Below, in pieces: positions 9,920-18,520 of a stretch of DNA of 64,000 nucleotides. Numbering within the stretch: the stretch's first letter is position 1; each line of letters opens with the position of its first letter. The stretch covers positions 1 through 64,000 of the forward strand of contig NZ_FMBC01000002.1 of assembly GCF_900094795.1 (NCBI RefSeq), written 5' to 3'. Position numbers and translations under genes: made by a program. The notes beneath the pieces were generated by a model. It ran no database searches and had not been told where the DNA came from. It saw only the letters and a program-made list of their open reading frames with translations. The stretch is from Kosakonia oryziphila (GTDB taxonomy: Bacteria > Pseudomonadota > Gammaproteobacteria > Enterobacterales > Enterobacteriaceae).

Positions 9920-10676
9920 ACAGGAACATACCGCCAGAGACTTCCACACGTTGCGCGTTCATCCAGCCCAGTTCATCGCTCAACAACGCCGCCATCGCAT
10001 CGCCAATATCGTCCGGTAGCCCCACGCGCCCCAGTGCGGTTTGCGTAGCGAGATACTGATTAATCTGCTCGTTGTCGCGCACCTGGCCGCCGCCAAAATC
10101 AGTTTCGATAGCGCCCGGCGCAATGATATTCACCGCAATTCCACGCGCGCCCAGCTCTTTCGCCTGATAACGGGTCAACACCTCCATCGCCCCTTTCATT
10201 GACGCATAAGCGGCATATCCTGGCTGGCAAAAACGCGCCAGGCCGCTGGAAACATTAAGAATGCGACCGCCATTTTTCAGCAACGGCAGCAGATTCTGCG
10301 TCAGGAAGAACGGCCCTTTAACGTGGATATTCACCAGTTGGTCAAACTGCGCTTCCGTGGTTTCAGCAAACGCTGCGTGAATGCCGATGCCAGCATTGTT
10401 CAATAAATAATCGAACGTCTCACGCTGCCAGACCTGTTTTAGCTGTTCATGGACTTCACGGGTAAAGGCAGCAAAACCCGAAATATCGCCGACGTTCAAC
10501 TGCAATGCCACGGCCTTCACGCCTTTTTGTTCAATTTCGCCGACGACTTTCTGTGCTTCTTCGGCGTTGCTGTTGTAGGTCAGGATAATGCCCGTTCCCT
10601 TCGCTGCCAGCTTCAGGGCCGCGTTTTTACCCAGCCCGCGGCTGCCGCCTGTCACTAATGCAATAGGTTGTGTCAT
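9918..10676 (-). CDS. Short-chain dehydrogenase/reductase
   Basis: Classical SDR of 252 residues. The NAD(P)-binding motif is TGGSRGLG (about residues 9–16), the structural motif NNAG is present, and the catalytic set is S in LNVSSGL plus Y and K in YAAYASMKGA. NADPH use is suggested by the Arg in the glycine motif. The start at 10676 gives MTQPIALVTGG, the normal N-terminus. The substrate is unknown. It is transcribed divergently from the LysR regulator 118 bp away, so that regulator may control it. Confidence 0.92.
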   Translation of the reverse strand: MTQPIALVTGGSRGLGKNAALKLAAKGTGIILTYNSNAEEAQKVVGEIEQKGVKAVALQLNVGDISGFAAFTREVHEQLKQVWQRETFDYLLNNAGIGIHAAFAETTEAQFDQLVNIHVKGPFFLTQNLLPLLKNGGRILNVSSGLARFCQPGYAAYASMKGAMEVLTRYQAKELGARGIAVNIIAPGAIETDFGGGQVRDNEQINQYLATQTALGRVGLPDDIGDAMAALLSDELGWMNAQRVEVSGGMFL

Positions 10677-10794
10677 AAGAAACCTCGTTTTCGCTGATGT
10701 GGAGAGTGAGAAAAGCTTATTAACTGACACAAAAACAATAAAGGTGTTAAATTACGCTTCACTGTTTCACTCATGACAACAATAGAGTGTCGGT

Positions 10795-11694
10795 ATGGAT
10801 AAAATTCACGCAATGCAACTGTTCATCCGCGTCGCGGAGCTGGAGAGTTTTTCCCGGGCGGCGGATTCAATGGGATTACCTAAAGGTAGTGTATCTCGCC
10901 AGATTCAGGCGCTGGAAACCCATCTCGGCACGCAGTTGTTGCACCGCACCACCCGCCGGGTGCAGCTCACGCAGGATGGGATGGTCTATTACGAGCGAGC
11001 AAAAGATCTGCTGGCAAATATGGATGAGCTGGACGGCCTGTTTTTGCACGATCCTTCCAGCATCAGCGGACGATTGCGCGTGGATATGCCGGTCGGCGTG
11101 GCGAAGAATCTGGTGATCCCGCGCTTGCCCGCTTTCGTGCAACAGTATCCCGGCATTGAACTGGAGCTGAGCAGCAGCGATCGGCTGGTGGATATTATCC
11201 GCGAAGGTTTCGACTGCGTGGTACGCGTTGGCACGCTGAAAGATTCCGGCTTAATTGCCCGCCAGCTTGGGCGGTTATCGGTTATTAATTGTGCCAGCCC
11301 CGATTACCTAGCGCGATTCGGTTACCCGGAGAGTCTGGATGATTTGTCCTCTCATGCACTGGTGCATTATGCGGTGAACCTCGGTACGCGTCCGCAAGGT
11401 TTTGAAGTCTGGCAGGATAAACAGATGCGGTGGGTAAAAACTGGCGGCATTCTGACAGTCAACAGCACAGAAACCTATCAGGCCGCCTGCCTTGCCGGGC
11501 TGGGGATTATTCAGGTTCCGCGCATCGGCGTGCGTGAAGCGCTGCGCGCCGGAAAGCTGGTGGAGATCCTGCCACAATATCGCGCTGAGCCGATGCCGGT
11601 CTCGCTGATTTACCCGCACCGCCGCAATCTCTCCCGCCGCGTACATCTATTTATGGAGTGGCTGGTGACGGCGCTGAAAGATTATGTCGATTAG
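10795..11694 (+). CDS. yhjC: LysR-family regulator, YhjC-like
   Basis: LysR-type transcription factor of 299 residues. The N-terminal winged helix-turn-helix (MDKIHAMQLFIRVAELESFSRAADSMGLPKGSVSRQIQALE) is followed by the periplasmic-binding-like effector domain. The first 60 residues match E. coli YhjC closely as I remember it, and the position just upstream of yhjD agrees. It is divergent from the SDR gene and is followed by yhjD 54 bp on. The effector is unknown. Confidence 0.88.
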   Translation: MDKIHAMQLFIRVAELESFSRAADSMGLPKGSVSRQIQALETHLGTQLLHRTTRRVQLTQDGMVYYERAKDLLANMDELDGLFLHDPSSISGRLRVDMPVGVAKNLVIPRLPAFVQQYPGIELELSSSDRLVDIIREGFDCVVRVGTLKDSGLIARQLGRLSVINCASPDYLARFGYPESLDDLSSHALVHYAVNLGTRPQGFEVWQDKQMRWVKTGGILTVNSTETYQAACLAGLGIIQVPRIGVREALRAGKLVEILPQYRAEPMPVSLIYPHRRNLSRRVHLFMEWLVTALKDYVD

Positions 11695-11748
11695 CGCCAG
11701 GCTATAATTTTCGTTACAGACACATTCAGGAGAAGGAAAAAAGCGCTG

Positions 11749-12780
11749 ATGACGCCGGAAAATCATGAAAAACGCCCGACGCAAAACCTCGACTATAAAC
11801 CCGTAAGGAAGATGACGGGACAGACTGCACGGCAGAAGAACGCCAGGGAAGGAAAAGTCAGCAGTACGCTGGCGACCGTGGCCGGTACGGCGCAAAAACT
11901 ACAGCGCCTTCCCGTCATCGCGCACCTTATCCGCGCCGCAGAACGCTTTAATGATCGTATGGGAAACCAGTTTGGCGCGGCCATCACCTACTTCTCTTTT
12001 CTGTCGATGATCCCGATTCTGATGGTCTCGTTTGCCGCCGCCGGGTTTGTGCTGGCCTCGCATCCAACGCTGTTGCAGGACATCTTCGACAAAATTGTAT
12101 TGAGTGTCAGCGATCCGACCATGGCGACAATGCTGAAGAACACTATCAATATCGCCGTACAGCAGCGCACCACGGTAGGGATTGCCGGACTGGCCATCGC
12201 TCTCTACTCCGGTGTGAACTGGATGGGCAACCTGCGCGAGGCAATCCGCGCCCAGTCGCGCGATGTCTGGGAGCGCAATGCCCGGGACGCGGAGAAAATC
12301 TGGGTAAAATATTTCCGCGACTTTATTTCACTAATTGGTCTGCTGATAGCCCTGATTATCACGCTGTCGATCACCTCGATTTCCGGTTCGGCGCAGCAGA
12401 TAATTATCTCGGCGCTCTATCTCGATAATATTGAGTGGCTTAAACCGGCCTGGCGGCTGATTGGCCTTGGGATCTCAATATTCGCCAACTATCTGCTCTT
12501 TTTCTGGATTTTCTGGCGCTTGCCGCGTCACCGCCCGCACAAAAAAGCGCTGATCCGCGGCACCTTTATCGCCGCTATAGGCTTTGAGGTGATCAAAATC
12601 GTAATGACCTGGACGCTGCCATCGCTGGTAAAATCACCCTCCGGCGCGGCATTTGGTTCGGTACTCGGACTGATGGCGTTCTTCTACTTCTTCGCCCGTC
12701 TGACACTGTTTTGCGCCGCATGGATTGCCACCGCGCGATACAAAAATGACCCACGCATGCCGGATGTAACCCACCACTAA
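11749..12780 (+). CDS. yhjD: Inner-membrane protein YhjD (YihY/BrkB family)
   Basis: Membrane protein of 343 residues from the YihY/BrkB family. A charged N-terminal tail of about 65 residues precedes several hydrophobic helices (for example AITYFSFLSMIPILMVSFAAAGFVLA and FISLIGLLIALIITLSITSISG). E. coli YhjD has been linked to lipid A/Kdo export suppression, so a lipid or lipopolysaccharide transport role is possible. The ATG at 11749 is preceded by AGGAGAAGG, although spaced widely. Position between yhjC and yhjE matches E. coli. Confidence 0.93.
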   Translation: MTPENHEKRPTQNLDYKPVRKMTGQTARQKNAREGKVSSTLATVAGTAQKLQRLPVIAHLIRAAERFNDRMGNQFGAAITYFSFLSMIPILMVSFAAAGFVLASHPTLLQDIFDKIVLSVSDPTMATMLKNTINIAVQQRTTVGIAGLAIALYSGVNWMGNLREAIRAQSRDVWERNARDAEKIWVKYFRDFISLIGLLIALIITLSITSISGSAQQIIISALYLDNIEWLKPAWRLIGLGISIFANYLLFFWIFWRLPRHRPHKKALIRGTFIAAIGFEVIKIVMTWTLPSLVKSPSGAAFGSVLGLMAFFYFFARLTLFCAAWIATARYKNDPRMPDVTHH

Positions 12781-13053
12781 ATTCACGCCCGGGCTGAGTG
12801 AAAACGTAAAATATCAGCCCGATCTCGCTTTTCAGCATGAAAATCCAGGCCGTAACTTTTATTTAACCTTAATCCAGTCTTATCAACTAATTTATAAAAT
12901 ATGTGAAGCATTTCATGGAAGGGAAATCGCACGTGTGAAAATTATCCACTCTTTGCGCATTTTTCATGCAGATTGTCGTTTTGTTACAGATTGAAATGCC
13001 GCTTTTGCTGTGACTAATATGGTTGTTCGTTCGCCCAAAAATAAGAAAATACT

Positions 13054-14370
13054 ATGCAAGCTACAGCTACCACTTTCGACAACGAGCAGGAAAACCCACC
13101 GGTAAACTCACGCAATAAAGTCGTCGTTGCTTCATTGATCGGCACCGCCATCGAGTTCTTCGATTTCTACATTTATGCGACCGCTGCGGTGATTGTGTTC
13201 CCGCATATCTTCTTCCCGCAGGGCGACCCAACGGCAGCCACGCTGCAATCGCTGGCGACCTTCGCCATTGCCTTTATTGCACGCCCGATCGGCTCCGCAC
13301 TGTTCGGCCACTTTGGCGACCGTATTGGCCGCAAAGTGACGCTGGTGGCCTCGCTGCTGACCATGGGTATCTCTACCGTGGTGATCGGCCTGCTGCCAGG
13401 TTACGAAACGATCGGCGTAATGGCACCGTTGCTGCTGGCGCTGGCCCGTTTTGGCCAGGGTCTGGGGCTTGGCGGCGAGTGGGGTGGCGCAGCGCTGCTG
13501 GCCACGGAAAACGCCCCGCCGCGCAAACGCGCGCTGTACGGTTCTTTCCCGCAGTTGGGCGCACCAATCGGCTTCTTCTTCGCGAACGGTACATTCCTGC
13601 TGCTCTCCTGGTTGCTGACCGACGAACAGTTTATGCACTGGGGCTGGCGCGTACCGTTTATCTTCTCTGCGGTACTGGTGCTGATCGGCCTGTATGTGCG
13701 CGTTTCGCTGCATGAAACGCCGGTGTTCGCCAAAGTCGCTGCAGCGAAAAAACAGGTGAAAATCCCGCTGGGTACACTGCTGACCAAACACGTCCGCGTG
13801 ACGGTGCTGGGTACCTTTATCATGCTGGCAACCTACACGCTGTTCTACATCATGACGGTCTATTCAATGACTTTCAGCACCTCGCCGCAGGGGCTTGGCA
13901 TGCCGCGCAATGAAGTACTGTGGATGCTGATGATGGCAGTGATTGGCTTCGGCGTGATGGTGCCGGTGGCAGGCCTGCTGGCCGATGCGTTTGGCCGTCG
14001 TAAAAGCATGGTTATCATCACCACGCTTATCATTCTGTTCGCGCTGTTTGTCTTCCCGCCGCTGCTGGGCTCCGGTAATCCGGTGCTGGTGATGATTTAC
14101 CTGCTGATTGGCTTAAGCCTGATGGGCCTGACTTTCGGCCCGATGGGCGCACTGCTGCCGGAATTGTTCCCGACTGAAGTGCGTTATACCGGTGCTTCAT
14201 TCTCCTATAACGTGTCGTCTATTCTCGGCGCGTCTGTGGCACCGTATATCGCCGCCTGGTTGCAGGCGAATTATGGCCTGATGTATGTCGGGTTCTACCT
14301 GGCAGCAATGGCGGGGTTAACACTGATTGCGCTGCTGCTGACTCACGAAACTAAACACCAGACGCTGTAA
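13054..14370 (+). CDS. yhjE: MFS transporter YhjE
   Basis: Major facilitator of 438 residues in the metabolite:H+ symporter (MHS) family, with about 12 hydrophobic segments. The family signatures are visible: EFFDFYIYATAAVIVFP in the first helix, FGHFGDRIGRKVTL in the loop between helices 2 and 3, GLGLGGEWGGAALLA in helix 4 and DAFGRRKSM in the second half. The substrate is unknown; relatives carry small organic acids or betaines. A 273-bp AT-rich gap upstream is likely to hold its promoter. It ends in a convergent hairpin with yhjG. Confidence 0.93.
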   Translation: MQATATTFDNEQENPPVNSRNKVVVASLIGTAIEFFDFYIYATAAVIVFPHIFFPQGDPTAATLQSLATFAIAFIARPIGSALFGHFGDRIGRKVTLVASLLTMGISTVVIGLLPGYETIGVMAPLLLALARFGQGLGLGGEWGGAALLATENAPPRKRALYGSFPQLGAPIGFFFANGTFLLLSWLLTDEQFMHWGWRVPFIFSAVLVLIGLYVRVSLHETPVFAKVAAAKKQVKIPLGTLLTKHVRVTVLGTFIMLATYTLFYIMTVYSMTFSTSPQGLGMPRNEVLWMLMMAVIGFGVMVPVAGLLADAFGRRKSMVIITTLIILFALFVFPPLLGSGNPVLVMIYLLIGLSLMGLTFGPMGALLPELFPTEVRYTGASFSYNVSSILGASVAPYIAAWLQANYGLMYVGFYLAAMAGLTLIALLLTHETKHQTL

Positions 14371-14377
14371 TCCTTTC

Positions 14378-14400
14378 CCCTCTCGCCGCCAGCGAGAGGG
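14378..14400. terminator. Hairpin between yhjE and yhjG
   Basis: CCCTCTCG (14378–14385) and CGAGAGGG (14393–14400) form an 8-bp stem with a 7-base loop between convergent genes. There is no T-run, so termination is an inference. The CCCTCTC/GAGAGGG stem recurs at other intergenic sites in this window (18482, 38117, 54165). Confidence 0.5.
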
Positions 14401-14422
14401 CCACTTCTTAGTGTTTCCAGCG

Positions 14423-16476
14423 TTAGTGCTTCATCTGCGACAAAATCGTCTGACACTGATTCTGCTCCCCTTCTGAGGGCGAGATCAGCGCCAGTAACGC
14501 GGCCGCAGGCGTCGCTAACGTCGCCAGCGCCGCCGCCACGGCTCCGCGCACAATCAGCGGCCCGGCCTTAACCCCGGCCTGCGGGTTTTTGAAGCTGCCG
14601 CGCACATATAACGGTGAACGCAACGTCACGATACGAATGCCTTTACTCTCCGGGTCGATGGTTAAATCCAGTTGCTCAGAGGCAAAGCTGGCAGTACCGG
14701 TGACATTAATCAGCGCATTTTCGGTGTCGAAAGCGAAGATTTGCGGACGCGCCACGCCGTTCGTCAGATCCAGATTGGCCGCTGCGCAGTTGACCCGCAC
14801 TTCGTCATCGCCAAAAAGCTGGCCGATAACATAGTTGCCAACGTTCAGGCCGAGGATCTCCATTAAATTGCGGCTCACCAGCCCGTCGTTCATCAGCAGC
14901 TTGAGATTACCGTTACTGGTGCCAAGCAGCGCGGCGACCGAGTTCCCCACGCCACGAATGTCTGCATCGCCATTCATCTCGCCGAGTGTTTTTTGCATCA
15001 GCTCGACGTTCGGCATCAATTGTTTCAGCTTCAGCCGCCGCGCCTGGATCTGCGCATAGCCCTGCATCGGTTTTTTATCCCCTTCAAAATGGAGGTTCGA
15101 TGAGATAGCGCCGCCAGCAAGGCCAAATTTCAGCGGTTGCAGGCGCAGGTCAGCGTTGTTGAGGATGATGTGCGTGGAGAGGTCGCTGATGGGCAACGTT
15201 GAACCATGCTCGATACGGCGGCCTTTGAAGCGAACATCGGCATCCATCACATCCCATTTATTGGTTTCAAAGCGATCATACGGCAGCACTTTTCCTGCCG
15301 GTTGCACCGATTTCTCCCCTTTTTGCTGTTCAGTGCCTCCGGGTTGCTGCGCCCCTTTGCCGGAATCAACGCCGATGAGCGGCCCCAAATCCACCAGCCG
15401 CAACTGGCGTGACTCCACATCGCCTTCCAGTTTCGGGCGCGGTTTACCGGTGGTGTACTTGAGCGAGCCGTGAATATCGCTGTCGCCGATATGGCCGTTG
15501 AAATCGCGGTAATCAAATACTGAGCCTTTTTCACTGTCTATCTTCGCCATCAGATGACCGTCGGTCTCAAACGGCGGCGTATCCGGCAACAGCACGCCAG
15601 TTAAGTCATATAGATCGCCCAGCGAATCGCCGCCGAACTTCAGTTGTAGATCGACACCGTCGATATTCATCGGATCGTTGACCGTACCGACAAACGCGAC
15701 GCGGGTATTGCCGGAGCGAAAATCCGCCTGCACCGGGAAAGGCGTTCCTTCACTGCGCAGCGCCAGCATGCCGCCGATTTTCCCCGTTCCGGAGAGCGGC
15801 TGCCCGTTGTAGCGCCCTTTTGCCGTCAGGCCAAAAACATAATCGCCGACCTTCGCTTTGCCATCGTTTTTGCCGGTCACTTCGCTAAATGGCAACGGCT
15901 TACCGAGCGGATCGACGAGGATCTCGATATCGGCGCGTGTCACTGCATCATCAATGGCAATACGCCCGCGATCGAAGAGAATATTATCAAGCCGAAATGA
16001 CCACGAAGAGGGCGGCACATTCGCCTCTTTGTTGGTATCACTGGCGAGGGTGAACGTCCAGTTATTGAGTTTTTCTGTGCGGCGAATAAGGCGGGCATCC
16101 GGCTGTTGCAGTTTGATCCACGGCAGATAGACCGTTTTGCTGAGCAGTGCCAGCGGCGCAAGCGTGGCTTCTACGCGCGGCAAATGCACCATGGTGACCT
16201 CATCAATACCCGACGGATTGCCCAGAATAATATCGTCAGCGTGAACATGCGGCCACGGCACCCAACTGCGCCAGCCAGTCTCCTCTTTTTGCCGCTCCCA
16301 GACCACGCCCAGATCGCCACGAATGACAAACTGACGATTCAGTTCCGCAGAGACTTTTTCATTGATGGTGGGTTTCAGGCGGTTCCAGTCGAAGGTGGCG
16401 ATGATAACGACAGCAACCACAATCAATAACAGGACGGTGGCTATAACAGCGATGATCGCTTTATGCGTTTTGTCAT
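14423..16476 (-). pseudogene. yhjG: AsmA-family protein YhjG with a frameshift at codons 3–4
   Basis: AsmA-like envelope protein, about 680 residues, with an N-terminal membrane anchor (AVIATVLLLIVVAVVIIATFDWNR) and the long beta-rich body seen in E. coli YhjG. The well-placed ATG at 16476 (GGAAAGGG upstream) reads MTKRIKRSSLL and then stop. The body is in the next frame. One more A in the run complementary to 16468–16471 would give MTKTHKAIIAVIATV, the expected start, so a one-base deletion is likely. Without it, only a TTG at 16426 inside the membrane anchor is available. The rest of the frame (to 14423) is intact. It could be a sequencing error. Confidence 0.75.
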
Positions 16477-16541
16477 TGTTTCCCTTTCCTTTTAAGCCTT
16501 ACCTCTCATAAAGATAGTTTAGGCTCGCTGAAAGGGCGGAA

Positions 16542-17312
16542 TTACAAATCGAGTATCACGTGTTCAAGCCGGGCCAGAGGAACCGGACGCGACAAAAAAT
16601 AGCCCTGCGCCGCAAAGGCCGGGGACTTCTGCACGTCGCGCCACTCATCGAGAGTTTCAATCCCTTCAACGATAACGCCCTGGCAGTAGCGGTTCATCAA
16701 CTGCAACAACATGGTGAACAGGTTCTGCCCTTCCGGGGTTTGGCGCAGCATAATAAACAGGTCGCGCGCCACTTTGATGTAGTCGTAACGCACTTCGCTC
16801 AGCGCTGAAAAGTTCGCCATCCCGGTGCCAAAATCATCCAGCCACAGCGGGCCAATTTCGCTGATTGAAGCGAAGGTAGAATCCTGCGGTAAACGAATAT
16901 GCTCCACCAGTTCAAAGCGGATCCACGGCAGCGACTCGACAAGTGCCATCAGTCGCGTATTTTCGCGCATCGCCAGCAGCGTCGGGCCATCGACATTGAC
17001 CGAAGCCAGCACATCGTTATCAGCGAAGAAAATCCGCTGTTCTGCCAGCAATTCGATCTGCTCATGTACCACCTCCACGCGCAGGCGCACGGGGATCTGG
17101 CTGAAATAACGATCGGGGGCAATTCGCTGTTCCGGCTGTGACGGATGCGTCACAATGGTCAATACTTCAACAGCCATCAGACGACCATCAGTTTTATAGA
17201 TGGGTTGATAAGTATAAGCACGTTCGCATTGCAGCCAATAACGACGCTCCTCAAGGCTTTCAATGCTCGCTTCAGGAATGTTTAGCCACTGGGTGCTCTG
17301 CTTTAACTTCAT
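16542..17312 (-). CDS. pdeH: Cyclic-di-GMP phosphodiesterase PdeH (YhjH)
   Basis: Stand-alone EAL domain of 256 residues that hydrolyses c-di-GMP in the cytoplasm and, in E. coli, keeps it low so that flagella run. The key segments are present: EVL in place of EAL (about residue 49), RFELVEHIRLP, LDDFGTGMANFSALSEVRYDYIK and VIVEGIET. These carry the metal-binding and catalytic acids. It lies next to kdgK as in E. coli. A near-consensus FliA promoter at 17360–17386 points at this gene, consistent with flagellar control. Confidence 0.95.
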   Translation of the reverse strand: MKLKQSTQWLNIPEASIESLEERRYWLQCERAYTYQPIYKTDGRLMAVEVLTIVTHPSQPEQRIAPDRYFSQIPVRLRVEVVHEQIELLAEQRIFFADNDVLASVNVDGPTLLAMRENTRLMALVESLPWIRFELVEHIRLPQDSTFASISEIGPLWLDDFGTGMANFSALSEVRYDYIKVARDLFIMLRQTPEGQNLFTMLLQLMNRYCQGVIVEGIETLDEWRDVQKSPAFAAQGYFLSRPVPLARLEHVILDL

Positions 17313-17359
17313 GTCTGGTGTCCTGTCGATGGGATGAGCTGGAACAACTCGTCAAGGGG

Positions 17360-17386
17360 TTATCGGCGCTACGACTAAGAACTTTA
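17360..17386 (-). promoter_or_regulatory. FliA (sigma-28) promoter of pdeH
   Basis: On the minus strand, TAAAGTTC (17386–17379), an 11-base spacer, then GCCGATAA (17367–17360). The consensus is TAAAGTTT-N11-GCCGATAA, so 15 of 16 positions match. It lies 48 bp upstream of the pdeH start, which fits the known class-3 flagellar control of E. coli yhjH. Confidence 0.9.
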
Positions 17387-17459
17387 TGTCCTGGTTTTAG
17401 GCAAATTTAAAAACCAGACGCAAGAATCTGCGCATAACAGGGTTTAGCTCAAAAAAATA

Positions 17460-17476
17460 CTGGAACGTTGTTTTAA
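17460..17476. promoter_or_regulatory. Candidate KdgR operator upstream of kdgK
   Basis: The 17-base site starting CTGGAACGTTGTTTT agrees at 12 of 17 positions with the KdgR core ATGAAACATTGTTTCAT. It lies about 67 bp upstream of the kdgK start. KdgR control of kdgK is known in E. coli; the site itself is inferred by eye. Confidence 0.45.
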
Positions 17477-17542
17477 TATGATTGACCGCGCTTCACGCAA
17501 AACGCACACTACCGTTAATTTATCTGATCCAGGTTCACAACT

Positions 17543-18472
17543 ATGTCCAGGAAAATTGCCGTTATCGGCGAATGCATGATCGAATTGTCACAAAAAGGCG
17601 CAGAAGTTAATCGTGGCTTTGGTGGCGATACCCTTAACACCTCCGTTTATATCGCGCGCCAGGTCAATCCGTCAGCGCTTTCGGTCCACTACGTTACGGC
17701 ACTTGGCACCGACAATTTCAGCCAGCAGATGCTCGACACCTGGCAGAGCGAAAATGTCGATACCCGTCTGACGCAGCGCATGGAAAACCGCCTGCCGGGC
17801 CTGTATTACATCGAAACTGACAGCACCGGCGAGCGCACGTTCTATTACTGGCGCAACGAAGCGGCGGCAAAATTCTGGCTGGAGAGTGAGCAATCTGCGG
17901 CAATCTGCGAAGAACTGGCATCATTCGACTATCTCTACCTGAGCGGTATCAGCCTGGCGATTTTAAGCCCGGCCAGCCGCAACAAGCTGCTGTCGCTGCT
18001 ACAAACCTGCCGCGCCAACGGCGGCAAAGTCATTTTTGATAACAACTACCGTCCGCGCCTGTGGGCCAGCAAAGAAGAGACACGCATGGTGTATCAGCAA
18101 ATGCTGGCCTGCACCGATATCGCGTTCCTGACGCTGGACGATGAAGATCTGCTGTGGGGCGAAAAACCGGTCGAAGAGGTTATCGAACGCACGCAGCGTG
18201 CGGGCGTTAAAGAAGTAGTAATTAAGCGTGGCGCAGACTCTTGTCTGGTGGCGATTGCTGGTGAAGCGCTGGTTGAAGTGCCGGCCGTGAAACTGCCGAA
18301 AGAGAAAGTGATCGATACAACGGCAGCGGGCGACTCCTTCAGTGCGGGCTACCTGGCCGTGCGTCTGACCGGCGGCGATGCCACGGCAGCGGCAAAACGT
18401 GGCCACTTAACGGCAAGTACAGTCATTCAGTATCGCGGGGCGATTATTCCGCGCGATGCAATGCCAGCGTAA
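17543..18472 (+). CDS. kdgK: 2-keto-3-deoxygluconate kinase KdgK
   Basis: PfkB/ribokinase-family sugar kinase of 309 residues that phosphorylates 2-dehydro-3-deoxygluconate to KDPG for the Entner–Doudoroff pathway. The N-terminus has IGECMIEL and the GGDTLNTSVYIAR signature. The C-terminal catalytic signature is DTTAAGDSFSAGYL (about residues 257–270) with the catalytic Asp in AAGDSF. It is monocistronic, divergent from pdeH, and followed by a GC-rich hairpin. Confidence 0.96.
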   Translation: MSRKIAVIGECMIELSQKGAEVNRGFGGDTLNTSVYIARQVNPSALSVHYVTALGTDNFSQQMLDTWQSENVDTRLTQRMENRLPGLYYIETDSTGERTFYYWRNEAAAKFWLESEQSAAICEELASFDYLYLSGISLAILSPASRNKLLSLLQTCRANGGKVIFDNNYRPRLWASKEETRMVYQQMLACTDIAFLTLDDEDLLWGEKPVEEVIERTQRAGVKEVVIKRGADSCLVAIAGEALVEVPAVKLPKEKVIDTTAAGDSFSAGYLAVRLTGGDATAAAKRGHLTASTVIQYRGAIIPRDAMPA

Positions 18473-18481
18473 AGCTTCTTC

Positions 18482-18508
18482 CCCCTCTCAACCTGACGGT
18501 AGAGAGGG
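18482..18508. terminator. Hairpin between kdgK and yhjJ
   Basis: CCCCTCT near 18482 pairs with AGAGGGG ending near 18508, giving a 7-bp stem between the convergent genes kdgK and yhjJ. No strong T-run follows. Confidence 0.5.
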
Positions 18509-18520
18509 GCAAACATTTAA

